From SHVO01 sp050250575 (GTDB lineage: Bacteria; Pseudomonadota; Alphaproteobacteria; Rhodospirillales; Rhodospirillaceae), in contig JBFWOJ010000001.1 in the NCBI GenBank assembly GCA_050250575.1, forward strand, positions 186,001 through 250,000: a DNA stretch of 64,000 bases. The letters are read 5' to 3'. Under the pieces are notes generated by a model. That model was not told where the DNA came from and searched no databases. It saw only the letters and a program-made list of their open reading frames with translations. The translations under genes and the position numbers were made by a program. This document shows positions 42,501 through 50,368 of this stretch, piece after piece (the stretch's first letter is position 1; every line of letters begins with the position of its first letter).

Positions 42501-43535
42501 GGTATTCGTGAGCACGATCGTGCTGGGGCGGTCGGCATTGAGGCGCGACGAATGCACGTTGTTGAGGTGGCCGGCATCGGTCATGACGCCGCTATCGCAG
42601 GCGGTCAGGTTGGTGAGTGTGCCGTCGCCGCCCTTGCGAAGCACGTGCTGGTAGGCGCCCGTGATGCCCGTCTGCATCGCGACGGCATAGTGCGCGGGCT
42701 TGGAAACGATGCCGAGCGCGCTTTCGATATCCTGAATCGGATACTCGGCCGCCACGCGCGCATTGATCACGGGGCTGGTCCAGGTGCCAAGGCGGTTGCC
42801 GGTGGCGAGATCAGAAAGGGTGACGGAGACCGTCCCCGCGGCAACACCGGTATTATGGAAGCGCAGGATCGATTGCCCGTCGGTCTGGGCGCCGGAGTAG
42901 ATCGGTCCCGCACGTAAGGAGCTGCCGAACACGATCTTCACGAACCGGTCGGCCAGCGCCGCGGCTTCGGCTTGCGTCCACAGCGTGGGCCCGTGACGCG
43001 GGTCGCCGCGCGACACCGTGTTCGCACTGACGATGAAGGTTGGAAGTTTGACGAGCGCAGCGAGCACGGTACGCCGCAGCCGGCTCGGCAGCTGGTCGTA
43101 TGCGCTGTAGGCCGCGGTGTCGGTGAACGGGCGATCGAGATCGAGATTGGAGATGCTGACGTTGACCATTCCAGCGATGCCGCGCAGCACGGGTTCCGAC
43201 GCCGGATCCATCTGCACGTAGATGGTGTTGGTGCCGACGCGGCGGCCGAAGGTCATGGCAAAATTCGCCGCCACGTATCCGTCCGCGCTTCTCAGGTTGC
43301 TGAAGGTGAGAACGGCCGCGTTCGTCACCACGGCCTGCCCCGTGCCGTCGACTGAAGTGCCGTCGGACAGACTGAGAGTCACGCTGTCGGCTGATACGCC
43401 GGGCAAAAAGAGATAGTGCGCGGCAAATGGATTGGCGCGGGAAACGGTGGGGCAAATTGCAACGAGCGCGAGAAGTACGGCGCCCACAAACCTGCATGCG
43501 AACGTCCATGCAGCGTTACGTTCAATGCCCATCAA
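39507..43535 (-). CDS. 1342-residue exported protein: four A-B-A-B repeats, right-handed beta-helix, Ig-like end
   Basis: A signal peptide (CRFVGAVLLALVAICPTVSR) is cleaved near residue 34. Four homologous repeats of about 105 residues lie at 214-313, 327-432, 450-552 and 566-670. Each has G-x-[WY]-T-[ST] (250, 366, 488, 605), an [AQS]-[DE]-I-E helix, a Q-H-[LV] motif and a closing Cys (313, 432, 552, 670). Repeats 1 and 3, and 2 and 4, are more alike. A parallel beta-helix follows from VRYVAPDGNDLGAGTLAQPF to about 1230, with NSIVNSTIRYSGGNGIALYG-type coils. The last 85 residues form an Ig-like domain. It is a secreted or surface protein, perhaps carbohydrate-active; no catalytic residues were assigned. 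Confidence 0.85.
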   Translation of the reverse strand: MMGIERNAAWTFACRFVGAVLLALVAICPTVSRANPFAAHYLFLPGVSADSVTLSLSDGTSVDGTGQAVVTNAAVLTFSNLRSADGYVAANFAMTFGRRVGTNTIYVQMDPASEPVLRGIAGMVNVSISNLDLDRPFTDTAAYSAYDQLPSRLRRTVLAALVKLPTFIVSANTVSRGDPRHGPTLWTQAEAAALADRFVKIVFGSSLRAGPIYSGAQTDGQSILRFHNTGVAAGTVSVTLSDLATGNRLGTWTSPVINARVAAEYPIQDIESALGIVSKPAHYAVAMQTGITGAYQHVLRKGGDGTLTNLTACDSGVMTDAGHLNNVHSSRLNADRPSTIVLTNTGTIAATATFGVYDARNGNKLGVYTSASIAPDRALQLSMAEIETAIGRTPTEGMDHYVIKMAGAFPGTLQHLVTNVASGITSDMTQVCSLGVTYPMNALPAAHAGVVSSSKQSAASFLRFYNGGETPGTVAVELENAATGAAIGTWTSPVIPPRAVANHYISDIEIGAGAPAVKPDGYKLRVMPSIAGHFQHVLWRPANGSIANLSTCDGGAVAGATVLTSVHTTNVAGAYPSTVAVMNTGDGAASVALGIYSERTGTKLGTYTTASIPGGGGRLVPVSDIEAAAGIIPGDMIHYVVRIESGFVGYLQHLMGNTQPGVVTDMTARCLMDPSQAETRAVRYVAPDGNDLGAGTLAQPFRTIQKCASSVTRGGTCYVRAGRYYETVTPNAGITIAAYNGENATIDGTDAVTGWAAGQGSAYVASVQLAGVDHNQVFVGQQMMTEARWPNGDDLLHPNWAQADPGTNDTTLADLQLPTVDFTGAFLNFWSGWNPWSFQTARVVATVFPRLTHTLDIASYAPSIAPMENGRYYFFGARILLDSQREWFYDHGEKQLWFWAPGGVDPNTLNVRVKKRDLAIDLRGKTGVVIKGINLFAATIRMDEASGGNVVDGITAEYVSHFTRAYDKPASPGSGRSANIGTTGIILDGSRNSIVNSTIRYSGGNGIALYGVGNLARNNLIHGVAYRGMDNAGIVVKNSDHTIHRNTIHDSGADGIAFDAQTSYAPTNIDIGYNNIHRVMLVSANGGGVTVANLLDAGLSSRIHHNWIHDIQSPYDYFGGLAGSNFTLRGVYFDAGATGWETDQNIIWNIMSASLNVRGDPTGVNERASTHSIHHNSIIDVDADSEILVSAINPSLCGTLRVSDNYALVAVRQQGAFCTLGTNGSTSAGASEMTGVTPGCSFAGCDSAAPPPVTDGVVAASVAYTPHNVTVRAGEVATFKVIGAGSGSLSYLWRRNGALILGASSSTYSFTPTAADNGARYSVLVTNALRTIASGDAILTVE

Positions 43536-43651
43536 GAGTCCCCCACCACCAAGAGGGACGAGCTTAGCCCACGACTTATGGGCGTGCTACGCTGCCCCTC
43601 TCAACCGGTGGGATTCTGCGCGCGAGATCAATAGGTTGCGGTCAATCCCGC

Positions 43652-44125
43652 TCAATACCCCAAATACTCTTCTTCCCAGCCACGGCCGCGGACACGCGGC
43701 TGCTGATACTTGTTGTGGCATTGGCGGCAACTGACCTGGTCGGTGTACCAGATGACGTCGCTGACATCGCCATGCTTCGCCGCCTCCACCGCCATGGCGA
43801 TCGCCGCTTCAAATTGGCGCGCATGCATCGTGTAGTCGTCCCACTTTTCCCAGATTTGCGGCTGCGACGTCCCGCCCGGCGCGCGTTTCTGAAAACTCGG
43901 CAGCACGGTGCGCGCCGTGATCAGCGCCGCTTCGAGATGCGAGCGGAGGTTCTGCGGCGGGCCTTCGAAGGCGATGATATGGGCGATGGCGTTGAACTGC
44001 GCTTCCAAGGTGCGCATGACGCTTTTTCTGTATTCGATCGCATCCTGATCGAGAGGAGAGTCCGAAGCGCGCACCCCGCCGCCCAGAAGCAGGAGCGCGG
44101 CGATAAGACGAGTGGCACCGCGCAT
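43652..44125 (-). CDS. Cytochrome c (c556/c'-like four-helix type)
   Basis: The 157-residue product starts at the ATG at 44125, preceded by GGAGGTGAGC and two bases after the upstream stop (TGAGCATG). A Sec signal (TRLIAALLLLGGGVRA) leads to a four-helix bundle with the C-terminal haem site C133-R-Q-C136-H137. Met37 in RKSVMRTLEAQF is in the axial-ligand position of c556-type cytochromes. It ends in a basic then acidic tail (RGRGWEEEYLGY). It is a periplasmic electron carrier. It forms a tight pair with the DUF983 gene; the partner oxidoreductase is not in the window. Confidence 0.9.
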   Translation of the reverse strand: MRGATRLIAALLLLGGGVRASDSPLDQDAIEYRKSVMRTLEAQFNAIAHIIAFEGPPQNLRSHLEAALITARTVLPSFQKRAPGGTSQPQIWEKWDDYTMHARQFEAAIAMAVEAAKHGDVSDVIWYTDQVSCRQCHNKYQQPRVRGRGWEEEYLGY

Positions 44126-44127
44126 GC

Positions 44128-44511
44128 TCACCTCCGGGCCGTCTCGAAGCCGTGCAAGCCGAGATGCCACTGGAAAGCGACCACGGCGCCTTTGACGGGC
44201 TGCAACAGGCCGAGCACGCCGATAAGGGTGAGCGGAAACCACAGCGCGTAATGCACCCACACCGGCGGAGCAAAGGCGAGCTCGACCGCGAGCACGCCGG
44301 AGAAGAGAAAATGGCCGACGAGCGCCACCACGATATAAGCCGGATAGTCGTCGGCCTGATGGTGGTACAGCTCCGCGCCGCACGCCGGACAATCGCGGGC
44401 GACTTTCAGGAATCGGGCGAACAGGCGGCCGCCGCCGCAGCTGGGACACTTCATGGAAAGTCCGCGTCCAAGGGCTTTGACGAGAGAACCGCGGGCGGCA
44501 GGATACGTCAT
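44128..44511 (-). CDS. DUF983 membrane protein with zinc ribbon
   Basis: The 127-residue product starts at the ATG at 44511, six bases after AAGGAG; an earlier ATG at 44517 sits too close to that site. An N-terminal zinc ribbon uses Cys22, Cys25 (CPSCGGG), Cys41 and Cys44 (CPAC). Two or three transmembrane helices follow (about 55-75, 84-104). The DUF983 family is typical of alphaproteobacteria, often near cytochrome oxidase genes; its role is unknown. It is two bases from the cytochrome c gene, so a link to electron transport or haem-protein assembly is plausible. Confidence 0.9.
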   Translation of the reverse strand: MTYPAARGSLVKALGRGLSMKCPSCGGGRLFARFLKVARDCPACGAELYHHQADDYPAYIVVALVGHFLFSGVLAVELAFAPPVWVHYALWFPLTLIGVLGLLQPVKGAVVAFQWHLGLHGFETARR

Positions 44512-44528
44512 GAGCATCTCCTTGACCC

Positions 44529-44581
44529 ATACAATAAGGTCGCTGTATCCAGACATTCAAAGACAAACCGGAAATTTGTAT
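44529..44581. promoter_or_regulatory. Divergent control region with three TGTAT half-sites
   Basis: The 68 bases between the DUF983 start and the MocR gene contain ATACA (44529-44533), TGTAT (44544-44548) and TGTAT (44577-44581, overlapping the MocR start codon). The first two form an inverted repeat and the last two a direct repeat spaced by 33. MocR regulators commonly bind repeats in such divergent regions, so autoregulation is likely, but the operator is a guess. Confidence 0.35.
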
Positions 44582-45953
44582 GGATTGGCTCCCTGCATTG
44601 TCCGAGTGGCCGGGGCCGGTGTTCACGCGCATCGTCGAGGCGCTGGCCGCCGACATCGCCAGCGGCCGACTGGTGCGCGGCCAGCGTCTGCCGACGCACC
44701 GCGCGCTGGCAAAGCAACTGGGCGTCGATCTCACAACAGTGACGCGCGCCTACGGCGAAGCGCGGCGGCGTGGATTGATCGACGCGCAGGTTGGACGCGG
44801 GACTTTCATCTCGGAGACCACGGCGCGCGCGCCTGGACTTCCGTTCCGCGCCAAGATCGATCTCTCGATGAACATCCCGCCGCAGCCGGTGGAGGCCAAT
44901 CTCGAGGTGCGGATCGCTCAAGGCCTAAAGGCGATCCAGGACGAGACCGGATTCAGCGCCCTCCTCAATTACCAGCGGCCTGGCGGCGTCGAGACCGACA
45001 CCGCCGCCGCGGCAAGGTGGCTGCGCAAACGCATACCGGCGACGGATGCCGGGCGTCTTGTCATCTTTCCCGGCAACCAATCGATCCTGTTCAACACCCT
45101 TCTGACCGTGACCTCGCCCGGCGATGTGGTGCTGACGGAGGCCCTGACATTTCCCGGTGTGAAAGCGGCCGCGGCGTCGCTCGGACTTCGTCTGTCCGGC
45201 GTGGCGATGGACGAAGAGGGGGTCATGCCGGCGGCGCTTTCGAACGCCTGTAAAGCGCATAAGCCGAAAGTCATTTATCTCACGCCGACGCAGCACAATC
45301 CGACCACGGCGACGATGAGCGCGAAGCGGCGCGCTGCGATCGCAGAGATCGTGCGGCGTTCGAACGCGCTGCTTATCGAAGACGACGCCTATGGCCTCCT
45401 GGAGCCGAACCTCTCGCCGATCGCAAACGAGATTCCGGAGTCTACCTACCTCGCTGTGGGTCTCGCCAAATGTATCGCCCCCGCCTTGCGCGTGTCTTAC
45501 CTGCTTGCACCTGACGCCGCAGCCGCCGAGCGGATGCGCCAGAGTTTGCAAGCCACAGCCTTGATGCCGCCGCCGTTGATGGTGGCCCTGGCAAGCGAGT
45601 GGCTGCGCAGCGGCGTGGCCGATCGCATCATCGGTGCAATCCGCGCGGAGGCGCGCGGCCGGCAGGCTCTCGCAGCCAGGGTTCTCAAAGACCTTTCTTA
45701 TCGCGCGCGGCCGAACGCTCATCACCTGTGGCTTCCGATGCCGCCGCATTGGCCGCGCACGGAGTTCGTCGCCCATTGCGTCCGGCAGGGTCTCGCGGTC
45801 GTCGGCGACGAGGCCTTCGCGGTCGCGGACTCCGCTCCCTCGGGCGTCCGCGTGTCCCTGGGCGCGGCCCGGAACCGCGGGGACCTGGTGCAGGCCCTGC
45901 AGTTCATGGCGGAGACGCTTTCCTCCACGCGCCACGCACCGCCTATCGTGTAA
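44580..45953 (+). CDS. MocR-family regulator (GntR helix-turn-helix fused to PLP aminotransferase domain)
   Basis: The 457-residue product has a GntR winged helix at about 10-75 (FTRIVEALAADIASGRLVRG, QRLPTHRALAKQLGVDLTTV) linked to a fold-type I aminotransferase domain. KVIYLTPTQHNPTTATMS and LLIEDDAYGLLEPN carry the PLP contacts, and the lysine in VGLAKCIAPALRVSYLL is the PLP Schiff-base residue. Such proteins use a PLP adduct as effector rather than as a catalyst. It is divergent from the DUF983-cytochrome c pair. Its target may be that operon. Confidence 0.93.
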   Translation: MDWLPALSEWPGPVFTRIVEALAADIASGRLVRGQRLPTHRALAKQLGVDLTTVTRAYGEARRRGLIDAQVGRGTFISETTARAPGLPFRAKIDLSMNIPPQPVEANLEVRIAQGLKAIQDETGFSALLNYQRPGGVETDTAAAARWLRKRIPATDAGRLVIFPGNQSILFNTLLTVTSPGDVVLTEALTFPGVKAAAASLGLRLSGVAMDEEGVMPAALSNACKAHKPKVIYLTPTQHNPTTATMSAKRRAAIAEIVRRSNALLIEDDAYGLLEPNLSPIANEIPESTYLAVGLAKCIAPALRVSYLLAPDAAAAERMRQSLQATALMPPPLMVALASEWLRSGVADRIIGAIRAEARGRQALAARVLKDLSYRARPNAHHLWLPMPPHWPRTEFVAHCVRQGLAVVGDEAFAVADSAPSGVRVSLGAARNRGDLVQALQFMAETLSSTRHAPPIV

Positions 45954-46031
45954 CGGCGCGGCTCCGGCCTTCCCCGGAGCGGAATCTTAAGGCTATGCTC
46001 GCCCCCTCAATCACCGGAGGAGGGATCTCTC

Positions 46032-46691
46032 ATGCGTAAATTGTTGATCGCGGCCGCGTTGCTTCCGTTCGCGGCGTCGTCGGCCGGCGGCGGGGAAGCA
46101 GCGCCGAAACAGCCGATGTCGTTCTTCGTCACCAGCGTCGGGATCGACGGCGGCAACCTGGGAGGCTTGGCCGGGGCAGATGCCCATTGTGCAAAGCTCG
46201 CCGCCGCCGCGGGCGCACAGAAGAAACAGTGGCGCGCCTATCTCAGCACCCAAGGCCAAGGCGCTGTGAACGCCCGCGACCGCATCGGCAAGGGGCCGTG
46301 GTTCGACTTCAACGGGGTCCGCGTGGCTGCCGACCTCGCCGACCTGCATGGCGATACGCTCGAGCTGGCGCGTAAGGGCAACAACGTCAACAAACGTACG
46401 GCGCTGACGGAAAAGGGCGCGATGATCACCAGCGGCTTCGACGGTGTGAACCGGCACGACATCCTGACCGGTTCGCAGATGGACGGCACGGCCTTCACCG
46501 ACGCCGCCGACCATACGTGCAAGAACTGGACGAGCAATGCCGCCGACGGCAGCGCACAGATCGGGCATCACGACCGCGCCAGCAGTGCAAACATCTCGTG
46601 GAATTCCGCGCACGGCACCCGCGGCTGCAGCGCCGAAAACGTGAAGACCACGGGCGGCGACGGCCTGTTCTATTGCTTCGCGACCGACTGA
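46032..46691 (+). CDS. Exported lectin-like (endostatin/collagen NC10-like fold) protein
   Basis: The 219-residue product has a signal peptide (MRKLLIAAALLPFAASSAGG) and the typical start FFVTSVGIDGGNLGGLAGAD then AHCAKLAAAAGAQKKQWRAY. NARDRIGKGPWFDFNGVRVA and four cysteines (C57-like in AHC, then DHTCKNW, RGCSAEN, LFYCFAT) fit a C-type-lectin-related fold seen in bacterial proteins annotated as lectin or endostatin-like. GGAGG is near the ATG. It is probably periplasmic or secreted and binds an unknown ligand. Confidence 0.72.
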   Translation: MRKLLIAAALLPFAASSAGGGEAAPKQPMSFFVTSVGIDGGNLGGLAGADAHCAKLAAAAGAQKKQWRAYLSTQGQGAVNARDRIGKGPWFDFNGVRVAADLADLHGDTLELARKGNNVNKRTALTEKGAMITSGFDGVNRHDILTGSQMDGTAFTDAADHTCKNWTSNAADGSAQIGHHDRASSANISWNSAHGTRGCSAENVKTTGGDGLFYCFATD

Positions 46692-46805
46692 CCTTGAACC
46701 GTCCGGGGCGTCCTCGTGGAGGGCGTCCCGGCGGCTTCTGAATAGTGGTCGCGGCGACGTCCGTCACGGCGCTTCACAAGATCCTCGCAGGACCAGCGCG
46801 ACCCC

Positions 46806-47549
46806 ATGGAAGATTTCCTCCTCTTCGTCGTCATCGGCTTTGCCGCCCAGGTGATCGATGGCGCAGTCGGTATGGCTTACGGCGTGACGGCGACCAGTGT
46901 GTTGTTGAGCGCCGGAGTGCCCCCCACCCTCGCGAGTTCCACCGTCCACGCCGCCGAGGTCTTCACGACGGGCGCGTCCGGCTTCGCGCACTGGCGCAAA
47001 GGGAACGTCAACAAGGCCCTGTTCTGGAAGCTGGTGCTTCCCGGCGCCGCGGGCGGAGCGGTGGGCGCATACGTCCTGACGGAAGTCGACACGGGGTACA
47101 TCACGCCGATCGTGGCGGCGTACCTGTTCCTCATCGGCGCGATCATTCTCGTCAAAGCGGTATGGAAAAGACCGCGCGGCCACAGCGAAGACCTTCCCCA
47201 TACGCGCAAGGTGGGATTTGCCGGAGCCTTTATCGATGCGATCGGCGGCGGCGGGTGGGGCCCCCTCGTGACCTCCTCCCTGATCGGACGGGGCATGCAA
47301 TCACGCTTTGCCATCGGCACCTCGAACGCCGCGGAATTCTTCATCACCTCGGTGATCACAATCACGTTCCTGGGTACGATTGGCCTCGAGTTGTGGCCCA
47401 TGATCATCGCCTTGATCTTGGGCGGCTTGATCGCAGCGCCGTTCGGCGCGCACCTCGCTTACCGCCTGCCCGACCGCGCGCTCATGATTCTCGTCGGCGT
47501 CGTCGTGATGATCCTCAGCATCCGCAATATGATCACCTCCCTCACTTGA
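46806..47549 (+). CDS. TauE/SafE-family anion exporter
   Basis: The 247-residue product has about eight transmembrane helices in two inverted halves. The family signatures are GFAAQVIDGAVGMAYGVTAT in the first half and GFAGAFIDAIGGGGWGPLVT in the second. Such proteins move sulfite, sulfoacetate or related organic sulfur anions across the inner membrane. No sulfur-metabolism gene is adjacent, so the substrate is open. Confidence 0.92.
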   Translation: MEDFLLFVVIGFAAQVIDGAVGMAYGVTATSVLLSAGVPPTLASSTVHAAEVFTTGASGFAHWRKGNVNKALFWKLVLPGAAGGAVGAYVLTEVDTGYITPIVAAYLFLIGAIILVKAVWKRPRGHSEDLPHTRKVGFAGAFIDAIGGGGWGPLVTSSLIGRGMQSRFAIGTSNAAEFFITSVITITFLGTIGLELWPMIIALILGGLIAAPFGAHLAYRLPDRALMILVGVVVMILSIRNMITSLT

Positions 47550-47654
47550 ACGCGCAGCGTGCAGAGGGTGAAATGTCCGCAATACGGCAAACCCCTCATT
47601 CAAAAAGAGCCGCCGTTGCGGCATATCAGCGAACCTTCGCAACAAGGGGTCTCC

Positions 47655-47879
47655 ATGCTGACTCTCATTGAAACCGACACCAAAAAACTAATCGGCAAGT
47701 TCCCCAACGACAAACTCGCGCGTCTCGCCGGCCGGATGTTCTCGCAAGAGATGCGCCGCTGCCTGACCCTGGTGGTCAACGACGCGGTGCAGGTGCCGAT
47801 GGCACACTTCAAGGATGGTGAGGAAGTGGGATACGAAGCGTCGATTGAGTACATCGCCCCGCAGCTGGGCTACAGCTAG
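47655..47879 (+). CDS. Small conserved hypothetical protein, paralogue of 32645-32851
   Basis: The 74-residue product begins MLTLIETDTKKLIGKFPNDK and has LTLVVNDAVQVPMAHFKDGE before VGYEASIEYIAPQL. It matches the 68-residue gene at 32645 over its whole length. The frame is open upstream but the match begins at this ATG; AAGGGG lies about eight bases before it. No signal or membrane segment. It is followed by a GC-rich hairpin shared with the convergent lipoprotein gene. Function unknown. Confidence 0.75.
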   Translation: MLTLIETDTKKLIGKFPNDKLARLAGRMFSQEMRRCLTLVVNDAVQVPMAHFKDGEEVGYEASIEYIAPQLGYS

Positions 47880-47890
47880 GGGCAAATGCA

Positions 47891-47922
47891 AAGCGCGCAG
47901 GCGGAAGCTCGCCTGCGCGCTT
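47891..47922. terminator. Hairpin between convergent genes
   Basis: AAGCGCGCAGGCG (47891-47903) and CGCCTGCGCGCTT (47910-47922) form a perfect 13-bp stem with a six-base loop, between the stops of two convergent genes. U tracts are poor on both sides, so efficiency is uncertain. Confidence 0.65.
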
Positions 47923-47937
47923 GAGTCAGCTCGATTA

Positions 47938-48168
47938 TCAGTAGCGCCACGGGTTACGCGGGCGCCGGTCGGCCCAGTTCGGGACGCCGTCGCCGTCGCG
48001 GTCGCGATAACCGCGGTAACCATAGCCGTCGTCGTATCCGTAGCCATAGCCGGACGAGACACCCAAGCTGACGCTAGAATAGGTGCCGTCGCTATAGCAG
48101 CCGCTGAGACCGATCGCGGCCAGCGCCGAGACCACGAAGATGCAGCCTGCTCTCAACATCGTTTTCAT
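47938..48168 (-). CDS. Small lipoprotein with a calcium-binding-like tail
   Basis: The 76-residue product starts at 48168, preceded by GGAGG. The signal has a lipobox LSGC with Cys24. The mature part is rich in Gly and Tyr (SSGYGYGYDDGYGYRGYRD), then RDRDGDGVPNWADRRP, a D-x-D-x-D-G pattern like thrombospondin type 3 calcium loops. It is probably anchored to the outer or inner membrane. Function unknown; such tails often bind Ca2+ and stabilise surface proteins. Confidence 0.8.
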   Translation of the reverse strand: MKTMLRAGCIFVVSALAAIGLSGCYSDGTYSSVSLGVSSGYGYGYDDGYGYRGYRDRDGDGVPNWADRRPRNPWRY

Positions 48169-48358
48169 TTGCAACCTCCGTTGACATAACACGTCAACGG
48201 GACAACGGACCAAAGCCGGCAACCCCGGGTCAATTTTTGGCCCACTTTATGGCTGTGACTTGCCCGCGCGGAATTCGCGTGCCGCGCGCACCCTTTCGGG
48301 CCGCACGTCCGGTGCGTTGCGGGAGGGATACGCGGCCGTGAACGGCGCCATGCGCTTG

Positions 48359-50218
48359 TCAATCACTCGAGACCGTGACGGCATCGGCATCTGCCGACCC
48401 GTCGTCGGCAGAGCGTTGTTGCTTCGCCCAAGCCGCAGCATACGCGCCGCCGCGGGCGAGAAGCTCGTCGTGGCTGCCGCGTTCGACGATGACGCCGTTC
48501 TCGAGCACGATGATCTGGTCGGCATCGACGATGGTGGATAGCCGGTGCGCGATGACGAGGGTCGTACGCCCGCTGCTGACCTCGCGCAAGTTGGCCTGGA
48601 TCTCCTTCTCCGTGTGCGTATCGAGCGCCGAGGTCGCCTCGTCGAAAATCAGGATCGGCGCGTTCTTGAGGATGACGCGGGCAATGGCAACGCGCTGTTT
48701 CTCACCGCCGGAAAGTTTCAGTCCCCGCTCGCCGACGAGCGTCCGATAGCCATCGGGCAGCGAGGCGATGAAACGGTGGATGTGCGCAAGCTCGGCGGCG
48801 CGCGCGACCTCGGCGTCGGTCGCGGCCGGCTTGGCGTAGGAAAGATTGTAGCGGATGGTGTCGTTGAACAAGACGGTGTCCTGCGGCACGACGCCGAGCG
48901 CGGCGCGCACGCTATCCTGGGTGACGTCGCGGATGTCCTGGCCGTCGATTGTGATGCGCCCGGCGCCGATATCGTAGTAGCGGAACAGAAGCCGCGCGAC
49001 CGTGGACTTTCCCGAGCCCGTGGTCCCGACGATCGCGACCATCTTCCCCGGCGGGACGGTGAAGGAGACGTCTTTGAGGATCGGCCGGCGCGGATCGTAG
49101 GCGAAGCCGACATTGTCGAAACGGATCTCGCCGCCGGACACGTTTAATGCGCGGGCGCCCGGTTTGTCCTTAATCTCCGGTTCGGCGTCCATGAGCTCGA
49201 ACATCTTCTCAAGATCGACCAGCGATTGTTTGATATTGCGATAGACAAATCCGAAGAAATTCAGCGGCTGCGAGAGCTGCAGCATGTACAGATTGACGAG
49301 GGTGAAATCGCCGACGGTCATGGTGCCGGCGACGCGGCCCCGTGCGGCCATATACATCAGCACCGCAAGACCGATCGAAATGATGAGCGCCTGACCCACG
49401 TTCATCAGGGCGAGCGAAGACTGCGTGCGGACGGCGGCCTTTTCGTAGTCGCCCATGACGCGATCGTACTCCTCGACCTCAAGGCGTTCGTTGCCGAACG
49501 CTTTCACCGTCTCATAATTGAGCAGGCTGTCGATGGCGCGCGTGTTGGCCTTGGTGTCCAGGGCATTGCTCTCGCGGCGGTATTTGAGGCGCCATTCCGT
49601 CACCGAGCCGGTAAAGATCACGTAGACGAAGACACAGGCCAGGGCGACGACGCCGAACCAGACGCTGAACGCGTGCCACAGCACCGCGAATACGAGCACC
49701 ACCTCGAGCAGCGTCGGAAACACATTGAAAAGGGAAATCGAAAGCAGGCTTTCGATGGCGTTGCGGCCGCGCTCGATAATGCGCGAAAGGCCGCCGGTCT
49801 TGCGGTCGAGGTGAAAGCGCAGGGACAGCCGATGCAGATGCTCGAGCACGACCGCGGAGGATCGCCGCACCGCGCGCACGCCGACCTTGGCGAAGACGGC
49901 GTCGCGGAACTGGGCGAACGCCAGGCCCAAAAAGCGGGCTGCGCCGTAGGCGAGGATCAAGCCGAGCGGAAGAGCAATCTCGGATGCGACGTCGGGGGGC
50001 GCGAGCGCGTCGACGGCGCGCTGGAGATAGATCGGCGCAAGCACCGTCGCGACCTTGGCGAGGACGATAAAAATAAGCGCGATGACGACGCGGGTCTTGA
50101 TGTCCAGCGCACCCTCGACGCCGCGCGGCGGCCATAGAAATGGCAGGAGGGAGCGGATGACTTGCCCGTCGCTGCGCTTGCGCGAGGGTTCTTCAGGCGT
50201 CGTGGAAAGGTGGCGCAA
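48359..50218 (-). CDS. Atm1/HMT1-type ABC exporter (fused membrane and ATPase domains)
   Basis: About 619 residues with six transmembrane helices (residues about 40-330) fused to an ATPase domain. GTTGSGKST is Walker A, LSGGEKQR the signature, ILIFDEATSALD Walker B and IAHRLST the H-loop. The membrane part matches Atm1, which exports glutathione-conjugated sulfur or heavy metals. No in-frame ATG or GTG exists near the start; a TTG at 50218 (LRHLSTTPEEP) is the best candidate downstream of a good promoter at 50274-50303. The frame reaches back to 50320 but that part is a terminator. The start remains uncertain. Confidence 0.9.
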   Translation of the reverse strand: MRHLSTTPEEPSRKRSDGQVIRSLLPFLWPPRGVEGALDIKTRVVIALIFIVLAKVATVLAPIYLQRAVDALAPPDVASEIALPLGLILAYGAARFLGLAFAQFRDAVFAKVGVRAVRRSSAVVLEHLHRLSLRFHLDRKTGGLSRIIERGRNAIESLLSISLFNVFPTLLEVVLVFAVLWHAFSVWFGVVALACVFVYVIFTGSVTEWRLKYRRESNALDTKANTRAIDSLLNYETVKAFGNERLEVEEYDRVMGDYEKAAVRTQSSLALMNVGQALIISIGLAVLMYMAARGRVAGTMTVGDFTLVNLYMLQLSQPLNFFGFVYRNIKQSLVDLEKMFELMDAEPEIKDKPGARALNVSGGEIRFDNVGFAYDPRRPILKDVSFTVPPGKMVAIVGTTGSGKSTVARLLFRYYDIGAGRITIDGQDIRDVTQDSVRAALGVVPQDTVLFNDTIRYNLSYAKPAATDAEVARAAELAHIHRFIASLPDGYRTLVGERGLKLSGGEKQRVAIARVILKNAPILIFDEATSALDTHTEKEIQANLREVSSGRTTLVIAHRLSTIVDADQIIVLENGVIVERGSHDELLARGGAYAAAWAKQQRSADDGSADADAVTVSSD

Positions 50219-50273
50219 GGGGCGGGTCCGGCTGCGTGATGGGGCTCTGATATAGGGCGGACCGAACGCATTG

Positions 50274-50303
50274 AGTATAGGCAGCCGTCGTACCGGCGCC
50301 CAA
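50274..50303 (-). promoter_or_regulatory. Sigma-70-like promoter of the Atm1-type exporter
   Basis: On the minus strand TTGGGC (50303-50298), an 18-base spacer and TATACT (50279-50274) form a good -35/-10 pair. It lies directly after the terminator of the upstream gene. The predicted start near 50267 lies about 50 bases before the TTG at 50218. Confidence 0.55.
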
Positions 50304-50310
50304 AATTGTA

Positions 50311-50343
50311 CGCAAAACAAAAAGCCCGGCGCTAAGCCGGGCT
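50311..50343 (-). terminator. Intrinsic terminator of the EF-hand protein gene
   Basis: On the minus strand AGCCCGGC-TTAGC-GCCGGGCT forms an 8-bp stem followed by TTTTGTTTTG. It lies 25 bases after the stop of the gene at 50369. Confidence 0.85.
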
Positions 50344-50368
50344 CCTTCCAGCTCCCCGTGGAAGAGGT

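Noticed and set aside
40653..42917. 754-codon plus-strand open frame
   Set aside because: Antisense to the 1342-residue exported protein, whose signal peptide, repeats and beta-helix are convincing.
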